64,000 nt of DNA from Pithys albifrons albifrons (Eukaryota; Chordata; Aves; Passeriformes; Thamnophilidae). The position numbers and the translations under genes are program-made. How positions within the stretch are numbered: the first letter of the stretch is position 1; each line of letters begins with the position of its first letter. The notes beneath the pieces were generated by a model. That model had not been told where the DNA came from, searched no databases, and was given only the letters and a program-made list of their open reading frames with translations. The stretch covers positions 38,416,054 to 38,480,053 of the forward strand of contig NC_092460.1 in NCBI RefSeq assembly GCF_047495875.1, given 5' to 3'. This document shows, piece after piece, positions 48,176 to 60,006 of the stretch.

Positions 48176-49019
48176 TGCTACTGGAAGGCAGAAGGGCTCT
48201 GCAGAGGGATCTGGATAGACTTGACAGATGGGCTGATTCCAATGGGATGAAGTTCAACAAGACCAAGTGCCGGGTCCTGCACTTTGGCCACAACAACCCC
48301 CTGCAGCGCTCCAGGCTGGGCACAGAGTTGCTGGAGAGCAGCCAGGCAGAAAGGGACCTTGGGGTACTAATTGACAGGAAGCTCAGCATGAGCCAACAGT
48401 GTGCCCAGGTGGCCAAGAAGGCCAATGGGATCCTGTCCTGTATCAAAAATAGCGTGGCCAGCAGGACCAGGCCAGTGATCCTTCCCCTGTACTCAGCATT
48501 GCTATGGCCACACCTTGAGTGTTGTGTTCAGTTCTGGGCCCCTCAGTTCAGAAAGGATATTGAGGTGCTGGAGTGGGTCCAGAGAAGAGCAACAAGGCTG
48601 GTGAAGGGACTGGAGCACAAGTCCTATGGGGAGAGGCTGAAGGAGCTGGGGTTGTTTAGCCTGGAGAAGAGGAGGCTCAGAGGTGACCTCATCACTGTCT
48701 AGAACTACCTGAAGGGAAGTTCTAGCCATGTGGGGGTTGGTTTCTTCTCCCAGGCACTCAGCAATAGGACAAGGGGGCACGGGCTTAAGCTCGGCCAGGG
48801 GAAATTGGAGATCAGAAAAAAATTCTTTCCAGAGACAGTAATCAGGCATTGGAATGGGTTGCCCAGAGAGGGGGTGGATTCACCATCCCTAGAGATTTTT
48901 AAACTGAGATTGGGCATGGCACTGAGTGCCACGATCTGGTAAATGGACTGGAGTTCAACCAAGGGTTGGACTCGATGATCTCAGAGGTCTTTTCCAACCC
49001 AATCGATTCTATGATTCTA
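48176..49019 (+). mobile_element. CR1 LINE, same subfamily, in the probable GPR19 5' intron
   Basis: Starts at [15 protein letters not shown] of CR1 ORF2 and ends in CGATTCTATGATTCTA. The frame is open apart from TAG at 48700-48702, the same codon position as the stop in the 13.4 kb copy. A 6-nt in-frame deletion (near 48808) distinguishes it from the other two copies. It is antisense to GPR19. Confidence 0.95.
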
Positions 49020-52000
49020 CTTGCACTGTTATGCATGTCATTTCAATAATGCAGTGCAAAAAAATAATCAGATGTGGAAGAGGAAAAGATGTATTAATTG
49101 CCCGGTGTGGTTATAGAAAGTTATTTTCCCCTAGATTTTTAGACTAGGGTATTATTAGCTGCAATAATATGACGTTGTTTGTTTCATATGAACAGTCATG
49201 AGGTACAATCAGCTGCACAGCCCAGCCTTAAATTTAATGTGCTTGAAAATGCAGAGTGTGTTTGAGAGTAGCGCAGCACAGCTGCACAGACATGGCCAGT
49301 CTGCATAGCTGCAGCTGGGACCTCTCTCTGCTCTCCTCACACTGTGCCCAGCTGCTGACTCTGCTTCATCCTAAAGTAGGTCAATGCATGAGTCACCAGC
49401 GGGGCTCCCACAGTAGCTGGGCTTATTGAGCTTTTGCATGTGAGCAGTGTCTGGGAGCTGAGAATACTACTCAGGTGAACTTGGACTTGTAGCTGAAGCA
49501 GTTTGAGGCTAGTAACAACTGGGTTTTTTCAGTGGGTCTGGTTAAACAAAGAATATTTGCATGGCACCCTTATACCAAAATAACACTTGGGAACATCAGT
49601 AGTGAGACTGAGAAGTGAGTGTCATGGTAGTTGAGTTGTCAACTGCCTGCAGGGGGGTCCATCAGCTGTTCATGCTTTGTCCTTTGTCCCCTCTTCTGCT
49701 GGAGGGCTGTGGGTGCTGCCCAGCCTGGCCTTACCTTCCCTCTCATCCTTAATTGCCTTCCCTCACTGTATTCTTACTGCCTTTGCCTGGCAGATGATTC
49801 CTGATTTCTCAAAGAGCTCCTGCATGTCTTTTCACACTCTGTTTTGGGGGGATCTGCTCCCCTGGAGATATCCTGCTGTCATCAGCTGTTAGCAGGGCAT
49901 TTGGGCTGCTGTCTCTGGCAGAGTGGCAGGGTGGATTGACAGTACAACAAATTCTGTATTAGAATTATTTGTAATAAAATAATACATGTGGAGCCTATTA
50001 ACTAGATAGAAAATAACATTATGGGCTAATTTTCTTCCTTAATTTCTCTTCTTGCCATGCAGAAGTATATGTCATTTAAAATTAGCCAGCTGTACAAATT
50101 AAGCTTCATAGAAGAATTATCAGATAAAATTTCTTGTCCAGTACTGAAGAGTACTGGAAGTCTGGTACAAGATATGCAGACTTGCTAATACTGTTCTCAT
50201 GATGTTTCTCCTTGTGGGCCAAATCTGCTCTCCATGTCTGCTCAGACTGGAAACATTTAGTTATGCAGGTGGGTAAAATCCAAAATAGTTCATAGGTTTG
50301 TGGTACTCAAAGTACTTTTTTTCCTGATGCATTTTACCTAAAAGTCGGCCCAATCACTATTTACTAGAGAACTCAGGTTACCTGCAAACATGCCTTTGGA
50401 AAGACAGGAATTCAGCAGCCCTGGCAGGGAACAGTATGTGACTGACTCAGAGATGTGTATGGAGAGCTAACTAGTGGATGCCTACAGAGAAAGGAGAATA
50501 GCAAGAGATGTATCCAGCTATCTTGTGTTCGAGCTTTGCTAGCAGAGGAAGCAACACATGAATGCGAGAGGCCATCCCATGTGTCACCCTTCACCAGAGA
50601 TTGTTCTTGTGTTGAGAGGTAGAGTATCTGGTTATGTGGCTCCAGAGGTGGTGGTTTCCTCACTGATTAAAACAGAAGAGTACAACAGAGTACTACTATG
50701 TGCAAGTAGTACTATATGTTGTTATGTTGTTATTATTTCTTCCCTGGAAAAATCAAAGTCATTCAGCATATTGCTCACGAGATACAAGTGGTAAGTACAG
50801 GTACAAGTGCAGCTATAGGGAGTTCAACTAACTTGAGCCTAGGCTTTATCTAGTTGTACAGCAATTACTTGTTTTATTTTTTTTTAACAAATGCTATCTG
50901 ATTAATCAATGAGCTCTGAGGTTCCTGCATTCCTGGTCACAGATAATTTTTCCTTCAAATGGACCAGAAGCTGATTTCTTTCACATTACAGGATCTCTAT
51001 TCAAGCCTATTTTCCCTAGGTGGCATTGAATTCAGAATCATGGCCTGATTGAGCATGAAGAACTTTAGAATCTATGGTCCAACATACATTTTTTTTTCCA
51101 TAGGCAAGTCCGTTATTTATAGTGGAGACTTGAACTCTGGATTATAAATAATGTTCCAAAAGTAAATATGACCATGTCAGCTCAGCATTTGCACAACTCT
51201 GGATGGGTCTAGGATGCAAATACCTGGGGTTTCTGTAACTTGCTACATTACTTGTCCTCAATCTTCGTGTTCCTGTTTACTTCATTGTTTACTGAAATAA
51301 GTTTTAAGTGTTAGAGCACCATTCAACTCACAAATATCAGATCTGCAAAAAACATATGTAAAAAACATATCTGTCATCTCCTTCTGCCTTGCAGGTCAAT
51401 AAGCAGAAATTTAGAAACACAAAAAGTAAAAATTACATATAGCAAATATATGAGGCCTGGTTACATTTTGAGTTATCAAAAATGCTTTTATTAATTTTCT
51501 CTCACATTGTCTTTTAAACATTTTAGAGTGGGAATCCTTTTAAAGATGATATAAGGAGTTTCTGTATTTCTGTTTTAAAATCTGCTTTATGTACATTTGC
51601 TTGGGAAATGAGAGGACGTGAAATTACTCATAATTATCAAAGAGGGATTTGCTGGTGCCACAGTTCCATTTTATTGACCTTAATTTGCAGTTTGGAAACC
51701 AAATCACTCCATTTTCAGGATTTTCCCTTTGGATTGATAGCTAACTCTCTAAAATAGATCTGTTACTTAGAGACTAAATATCTGAGCCACAAGAGCTTCA
51801 GTGAATCACTGCCATATATACTTTGCTGTTGCATAAAACCTATATGGCATAGTTCCTATGTGTTTACATGTTTACTGTTCTATCTAAAAATGCAGTGTTC
51901 ATTGCAATTTGGAAGAGCAGAACCTAATAAGATTCACAGAAGAACACAATAAATATTTTGTTGTTTTGTTTTATGATTAATCAAAAGAATAAACACTTTG

Positions 52001-55000
52001 TTTCCCAACTAGTGTTTTTCAGGATTAAAAAGGTAGCTAAAGAATGTGATCATTATACATTACTTGACCTAACACTAGCAGAGGAGCTTTTTAATTCAAC
52101 ATATTTTACCTCTCTGCATTATAACTGCAAAACACCAGGCAAACATTGGCCCAGCAAATTATTTCAAAAGCATTAAGCTGGTCATTTACTCCATAAACTT
52201 GTCCCTCTGAAGAGTGTCTTGGGAATGGCTGCCAGATTGGAAGAGAAATGCTTCATCGAGCTGAGTTTAATCAACATTAGAAGTGTGCATAAATTGAATC
52301 AGAATGGGTGAGGGAGGGCTTTTGTCTGCCTGTAAGGTGCTAGAAGGTGACACTCATCCCTTCCTAAATTCAAATTAACTACTCTGTGTGTGCATTGTCT
52401 CAGTGTAAAAATCCCTTTCTAGAAGAGAACAGTCTTTTAATCTCTATCTGTCTCTTGTTATGCAGAGATGACTGTGTGCATATTAAGGCCGTTTAGTACT
52501 TCTGTTTGCAGTGAAGGAATGCGGATACACATGCTTTTGTAAGCACCCCATTTCCCTGCCAATTATTTTCTCTGGTCCAGTGCTCATAAAAATGCTCAGC
52601 TGTTTGCCCTGTTCCTCTTAGAAAGATTTTTCTCTTCTCTGGGCAGCTTTTCTGAGCAAAGCCCAAAAATCCCTTGACTTGTTCCTCACTCTCTGCATTC
52701 CTGTGCATGGGGTTAGAGAACATCTGCTCCTATTTTATCAGGAGAATAATGGGGTTTGAATGCAGTAAAACTTTTGACATCCATGCCCATATCTGCTGTC
52801 TGCTCCCTAGTTTTACCCAGAAGGTGGAGATTCTTACTCTGCAGCATGGGTAACTGAAGATGACATGACTGTGGATGGGTTCATGGATGAAGCTTTCAGT
52901 GCTGGTATGGACACAGTTCAACTTATAGTAAAAGCTTCTGGTCTGAACTGATTGTGTAAGCTGATGTATGTTATTGCATCTTATATCAGGATCTGATGGC
53001 CCAGCCTATACTGCAGGGTGAGGTCATGGAAGCAGGAAATATGGATGGAATCAAATAAAAGTAGGAAGTGTTTTAATTTCCAGCATATCTGCAGAATATA
53101 TGTTATATTTGGCTACTGCATGAGCATGAATCTAAACAAGATTTTTCTGCTGTATGCCTGAGGAAATTAAGTGCAACTAGGCAGCCTCTTTGCCATCAAC
53201 CTTCACTGTCTCTTCAAGTTCTTTCCTGAGTATTTTAACAAGGTACTAAAACTGAAGACAAGGATGTACTGCAACACTTGCTGGGATTAGGATCAATTTA
53301 CATTTCTTGTACTGGCTGCTAGAGAAAGAATCCTTTCTCAGCTTCATTCTTTTAACTTACCTTAGTAATGGATGAGACACACAGTAACTAACTAGAACAA
53401 GAACAGGGTCCATCTATTGCTTCTGGATCTGTCAGCTCACATCTGGAGTGACTACTCTGGCTGCAGACCCTTAGCACTGGTTTCAGGGCAAATCCATGAG
53501 GCATAACTTTGATGAACAAGCAGGATTCAAACCCATATATAAGTCACAAGTCACTTTGTATTGGCTTAGTCTCCTTAATAGACATTGCCCTCTCTTGAAA
53601 CTCATTGTGGTCTTAAAGGTTCTGGGAGGAATGTCATTTTCCTCCATCTGAAGTCAATGATTTTTCTCATGTATTTACTGTGGGTTAAGACTGACATGCA
53701 GGTAGTCATTATAGGTCTATTAACCTGGGATGAGTTGCTAAGACCCAGTAATTATTCATGCACCTAAACCTAAGACGTTTATTCTCTGTTGGCAGGGAGA
53801 AGGAGCCCTTACTGTAACCGTAGATTTCACTTATACCCAACATCATGGTCTAGTTCAGAGACAGATAGTCATAAAATATGAGCCAGATTTGTGCTCAATG
53901 CTACCCAGAGTGCAGGAACAGCTGTCTCTCTTCAACTAGGGCTCTGCTGAAGGACACATGGAATTTGCAATACTCAGATCTGTAGAAAGGAGGCTTTTCT
54001 GGAGAAACAGACAGAGTCACTTGCAGTGATAAGTTATTCCTTCAATAGCTGTAGATTTTCCATCAGGCCCAGGCAGAACACAAACATCCTTCCACAGACC
54101 CAGGCTGTGCCAAAAGAGTTGTTGGGTTTGCCATGACCTTTGGACTACCTATTCTTTCCATCTGTCTCCTCTCCTCCTGTCCACAGCCTGGTCTGGATAA
54201 TCATAGGAGACATACAGAGAATGGTGCTCTGGCTACTACCTCATGAGCAAAACAATTGCAACATACTGTTTACAAACAATTACACAATGGTTATGAGTCT
54301 CCTGTTACAGATGTAGCTCTTCTTCCCCAAAAGAAAGACACAGAGGTTTAAGTGTCTCAAAGCTTTCTTCTATCTTCCTGGTGCTGTGACTAGTATGCAA
54401 AACTCCAGATTAGCACCATTCTAAAAATGGTGGCAGAACCCAGATCTGTGCCCAGTGTGATTCTGTGGCCATGAAAAAGTGGGACCAAGAAGAAGGAGGA
54501 CTGATCTAATTTCCAAGTCTGCTGTCAAAATAGGTTCCTCCGACTGGAATTGTCCAGGAAGTGGATAGAGAAGCTTGAAATAAGACTTTGGAGGCTTCTT
54601 TTCCTCCTTAATGGGGATTGAGTTTGTCCTTGGGCATGGCTAGGCTTTCCTGATTCAGTGGTAAAAAAATAAATGCTCTCTCCCACGTGCTTGTATGAAT
54701 TTTTGGCAGCACCAGGTTCTGCCCACAACACACTCTTCTGCTTGATGTGAGAAACAGTGCTTACCACGGCTGGTTTGCCATGGTGAGTGCTGACAGAGAA
54801 GTGGTGGTGAATCTCATGCTTGGCTGATTTTTCTGCCCATCTCTTGGATATTCTCACCCTCTTCCCACTGAGTGTCTTCTCCCCCACAGAGAAAATGCGC
54901 CAGCAGCTATAGTGAGGACTTCAGCAGCTTAGCTCACCCTCTCACTGTCAGTGAGCCCAAGTTGCTTTTGTATGGAAAGGTCATGTCAAAAGGAATTCTC

Positions 55001-57099
55001 GATATTTAATCTTGCAAAAACTGCTTTCTCAATACACAAAAAGTTAATATGGCAATGGGATTTTTGCACTGGTACCAGCATTTGTGCTGCAATGTGAGAG
55101 AGTCTGTCATATTTCTCTTGACTCTTCTCAGTAACATGGAACTGTGATCACATGATACAGGTCACCTGTGCCAGACACAGAGAGTGGGGTAGCAGTCTGG
55201 CTAATAATTAGCACTCCCAGAGATCTTACTATGCTTCCAGGAGGACTTATCTGATAGGAATAAGAGGAGGAGACCTGAATAAGCAATAACATTCCCATGG
55301 GCCTCTGCATTTCATAATCTGCCTGTACTAGCTTTGTTGGAGAAACTGGAAGGCTGAAGGCAAAGCCCATAGTTAAGATGGAAATGCTTGATGTGGAGAT
55401 GATTGTGGGAAGGGGTTTTCTCAGCTGAGCTAGGCTCAGAGTGGACAAAAGCAGCCTAGAAGAAGCCACTGAGGCAAGGTGTCAGCTTGCTGATAAACCC
55501 TGAACTGGAGATGTCTTTGTGGACAAGGTGCCTGCCAGTTGCAAGAACTGTGTTGGCTGCCTCTCAGAGGGAAAGTCTAGTGAATTGTGGAAGATCCTCA
55601 AATGAAGAAGTTCCAAGCGCACAAGCTCTGTGCCATGTTTTGGTGCTGGGAGAACTGTGTTTGAGGTGGGGAGGGTGAACAGACTCCACTTGAGTATATT
55701 AGGCGTTTATCCTGCACTCTCTGATTGAAGTTGTTCTCTAAATTGTTAAACAACTGAGAGGATGTCTGATGGGACTGCAAAGGAAAATGCAGATGGAGAT
55801 CATATGATGTGACCCAGATGGGGGAATTGCACTGCACAGCTTTGGAAAGAGAGGCTTCACAGGAGAACTGCAGGAGAGTAAGAGTCTACAAGCTGTAACA
55901 TAAGGAGCAGAGCTTCCCAAATGGGTCTAAGGTGTAGAAATTCCTCCCTTTACTGACTCATCTGAGACCAGCATGCTTAAAATAAATCATAAATCAAGGT
56001 TACTCATAAATCAAGTTTCAAAAAAAATCCATATTTAGACACCCAAATAAAGACTAGCTTTTAAGAATGCTTCTGGGTTTGCAACCAGTTTTTCTGCTAG
56101 CCAAGCCACTTGTTTAAGTGATTAATGGTGACCTTAACAACAAGTCTTCAAGAACCACATTTTAAAATCTTTGCCAGAAAGAACTGGTTATGAATCCTGT
56201 CTCATACATGTCTTTTGAAAGCAGAATCCAGCTTTACTTCTCCATTACTCTGTGGAGCCAACATAGTGTTTGACATGCTGGAAGCCAGCTGGATAAAGGA
56301 GAAATATGGCTCTGGTTTCTTAGAGAGTATGTGCCTGAATTAGCAAAACCAGAATAGCCCTTTCCAATACTAGCTACAGATAAGCAAAGATTGCTGTGCT
56401 TGTGGTGTTTCCCTAAGCAGCTGCATCCAGGCACCCACACAGAAAAAGGGAGATAATGCATTTGAAAAGGATTATTTCAAATTGATGACTGAAAAAAAAA
56501 ATGAAAGCAGCTGTTTTAGAAGAAAGAAGAAGCTGCTTGAATGTATCTAGAGACAGAAAAAACCAGATGAGCAGATTGGTCTGCCCCACTACTGTAAAAG
56601 TAATTTTCTGCTTTCATTGAACTGATGATTGTTTCAAACAAATAAGTAGCATAATTGAAAAGTAATTATTATAGATACAGAAAGATATATTTGTATAGGA
56701 AATATAGGGAGTTATTCTGCAGTAATTCACATCTCTGCTTTCAGCAGACTTAGCTTTAAAATTTAAGCTCCACAGAACATTTTCTCCTGAGGAGTGAATC
56801 CTCCTTGACAAACCCCAAGGGTCTTAAATGCATGGAAGTAAATATACATAAATTACTGGAAAAGCTTATCTTGTTTGTCTCCGCAGGGAGAACTACCCCT
56901 TTAGCTATAGCAGTGTTCAGCACAGCACTGTGCATCCACATACCTGCTCCAAAGCATAGTCCCAGAGGCGCTGGTCTCCTCCTTGTTCTGCTTGCTATCC
57001 CAAGTGAGGGCACCTCTGGGAAGGTCCCAGTCCTAGTGGGAACCACGGGGTATCGTCGCATCTGTAGCTATCTCTGCCCGGATGTTTGCAAAGCTGCTT
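49020..57099. other. GPR19: Probable GPR19 5' intron, remainder
   Basis: About 8 kb of AT-rich DNA. Short frames only (at most about 120 codons, 54525-54887 minus). Additional non-coding 5' exons could be present but cannot be seen by eye. Confidence 0.5.
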
Positions 57100-57550
57100 G
57101 AGGGAGAGGGAAGGGGTATTCTACCCGTCTTCTTTAACGGAAGAAAAAATGACGTTTCGCAGGGTTGGCTGCTGCTCAGTTCCTTTCTGTGTCATATGGG
57201 ATGCGGATCATGTGGCTGTCCCTCACCAGGACCCAGCTGCCCGGGGCCGTCCTTCCGCCGCCCCGTCGGGGCTGTGGGGGGCGGGTCCCATCAGCACCAC
57301 GGGCAGCGCCCGCGCCCCGACGGGGCGGCCGCCGCGCTGCTGTCCCGCGTGTCCCCGGCCCCGCAAGCCTTCCTGGGGCGCAGGGAGGGCACCCGGGGGC
57401 TGGGCCGCTCCCCGGCCTGCGGCGGGGCTCGGCTGCCGGCGCTGACGTCCCGGTTGCCATGGCGAGGCGCGGCGGCTGAAGAGGATGCTTTTCTCCCACG
57501 ATGGTCGCCATGGGACCCCGCCAATTGAAAGAAACGAAGCGAATGAATAA
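57100..57550 (-). promoter_or_regulatory. GPR19: CpG island, probable GPR19 promoter and 5' non-coding exon
   Basis: A compact GC- and CpG-rich block about 10.4 kb upstream of the GPR19 coding exon, a distance compatible with the long 5' intron of mammalian GPR19. On the minus strand a donor-like CCTG|GTGAGG places an exon end at 57227. Regulatory-like motifs: CCAAT (57521-57525, plus strand), a CRE half-site TGACGT (57443-57448), and an RFX X-box-like GTTGCCATGGCGAG (57453-57466). Open frames on both strands here (e.g. 57176-57511 minus) have no recognisable domain. A bidirectional promoter or a different transcript remains possible. Confidence 0.55.
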
Positions 57551-58438
57551 GGCGAAGGAGGTGGAGAGAATATTTAATTAGCGTCCTCTGGGAATTTGTG
57601 TTCCCTTTTTTTTTTTTTAATTTTAAATTCCCATGTGGATACTGAAACTCAGACTGCCTGGTCCCCCTGTTTAAAACTGGACATTTTTTTAATTTATGGG
57701 GAATTGCACCGACACAATTTCCCTATGTTTCTGCCACATACACTTAATGAAGCAAGTTGGAACAATAACAATTCTCCTCAAACCTCAATCAGTCATCTCT
57801 AACAAATGTTTTCCCCACAGAAGTACAACAGTTCCATAAATTATATTACACTGTAAATTTAAGGGGAAAAGGTATCACTTTAGTCCTGACAAACTTTCTG
57901 CCTGTGGACTAACCAAGAAATTTGTTTGGTATATGGATTTCTGTTATTTCAGGTTTTCTCACTTGAAATGCATGGGTAAACTGAACCAACAAAAGCTGGA
58001 TCAAAGGCTGGATATTTTCATTTATTTTCCCTCATTTTTCAGTGTAGAACTCCAAGCATATTTTTATATTTTTTTTATTAGATGTCTTTAGGACAGTGGA
58101 GAAAAAGTACAGTTGTTTATTGAAAAGTACTTTCAGGGAAGAACATTGAAATAAACAATGTAGGTTTTTCACAGCAATTAATATAGTTTAATTTCCTATA
58201 TTTTTACTCTTTTAAGCTCCATTATGTGCAGTAGAGTGGGTACCCTGGGAATCAAGTCAGAAACATATAATAATTTCTATGCAAAGAATAGACTAGTTAG
58301 AAAAAGGTGAGTTGTAGGCAGATTTGAAAGAGCAAGCAACATGGAGAGTGTCAGTAAAGACTGACTGTTCATCTTCCAATGGAAGAACTTGGAAGGAAGC
58401 ATCAGATGAAGGAACAAGGTTCCAAAGATGCAGAAGGG

Positions 58439-58442
<4 letters not shown>

Positions 58443-58480
<38 letters not shown>
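58443..58480 (+). repeat. (GT)19 microsatellite
   Basis: A perfect dinucleotide run of 38 nt. It creates repetitive Cys-Val and Thr-His frames on the two strands that are not genes. Confidence 0.98.
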
Positions 58481-58482
<2 letters not shown>

Positions 58483-59949
58483 CCTGAAAGTGTGGATGTA
58501 ACTTCCTGGGGTTCCTTGCCAAAGGATGGTGTGGATGCAGAATTTCATGTGAAATTGAGGGCAGATTGAACAAATGTTTGGAAAACTGCTAAATAGAACT
58601 TAAGTCTCTAAAAGAACAAAACATTGCTTTCAGAAAACCATTTGAGCTCAGTACAGCTGGAGATGGGGAGAACTCTTGGAGAAAGTATTGTACTGAGATT
58701 CAGTGAAAGGTATTTTTATAAACAAATGAATAATTTTATAAAGTTTGGAATGGGAATGTAACTTTCTAAATGCATCTAAAATATACTCTTGTCCTTTTAG
58801 AGAATGGTAATGGTAATAGCAGCTTGACCATACACCAGCTTCATTTCCAGTTATTTCACCCAGTGCATTTCAAAATTTGCTGGTTTATTTCCTAGCAAGT
58901 TCCTTTTTCTTTTGCCTTACTGTTTTCCCCCATGTAATTGTCAGTGTTAGATAATCTTAATTTTCACCTTCTTTCAAAGTTGGTTTTCCTGACAGTGCAG
59001 GAGGGTGAAGGAAAATTACCTGACACCTGTGTTGATGAAGTGTTGCACAGAGAGATAGAAAATGTAGGACTGACTTATACCTAAGTTCCTCTAGTTTAGA
59101 GAAAGAGCCTTTGGCAGTGGTAAATGCACCATGTTTTGGAAGAAGGCAGTTCATTTTCTCCTTCTTGCGACATACACATGAGGATCAAGGCTTGAAATAT
59201 GTAGCAATATTAGTTTTTTTCTGAGCTTAGATCACATTATCTACTCCAGTGGCTGTTGGATTAATTGAACATTTATAAAAATCAAGTAGATCATTTTGGT
59301 ATTGATAAATTTGATGAGGATGTACACCTCATTCAGCATATCCAGAGCCTGAAACATCAGCCCTTATTATTTGAAGACTTGTTTTCCTAACAAGATCTAA
59401 ACATTTTCTCAAGTTTGTCCTGAATGACCCATGTTATTTCAAATTTGATGTCAATTGTTGCCAGAGTCAGAGTTGCTGTTGATTATTTTGGAACTGCTTT
59501 TGCAGAGCAAAGTAATTTTTGCTCTGCATTGAACTGTTTTTATTGTGCATTTGTTTGACCAAAGCTGGAAGTAAATCTCAGTTGTTTTCTTTTTTTTTTT
59601 TATTTTTTGACACCTGTCACATTCCTGCTGTTAAAGAAGCTTTTATTCCTGTCAATGAATCCAGAGACAAACCCAGAGAGGGACATCAGGTACTCCAACT
59701 GACACCTGACTGGTGACAAAAGGGCATTCTGTGTGCTCATCACTAGAAACTTTGCTGTGGTGAGGAGGAGCAGAAAATAAATCCTATTAAGAGATGAGGT
59801 AATAAGTGCAAACTGAAATATATGGCTTGTTGTGCCTTCTGTATACGGGGGTTGTTATAACTGAGTTACTCCCTGGTGGTGCTTGTGGAGTTTATGTTTG
59901 CAGGGTCAGGCAGGGGGAAAGTATTGTCAGTTATACATGGGGCCAAACT

Positions 59950-60006
59950 CTGATCTGTCCTTGATGGTCCTTGTGGGTCCCTTCCAACTTGGGGTATTCT
60001 ATGATC
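59950..60006 (+). mobile_element. Short CR1 3'-end remnant
   Basis: About 57 bp with GGGTCCCTTCCAACTTGGG and ATTCTATGATCTTGA, the terminal part of an avian CR1. Confidence 0.8.

Noticed and set aside
57082..57528. Frames of 100-148 codons on both strands of the second CpG island
   Set aside because: Composition-driven. The minus-strand frame does not continue in frame into GPR19 when joined through the likely splice sites.
58277..58573. Frames with Thr-His or Cys-Val repeats
   Set aside because: Translation of the (GT)19 microsatellite, not a gene.
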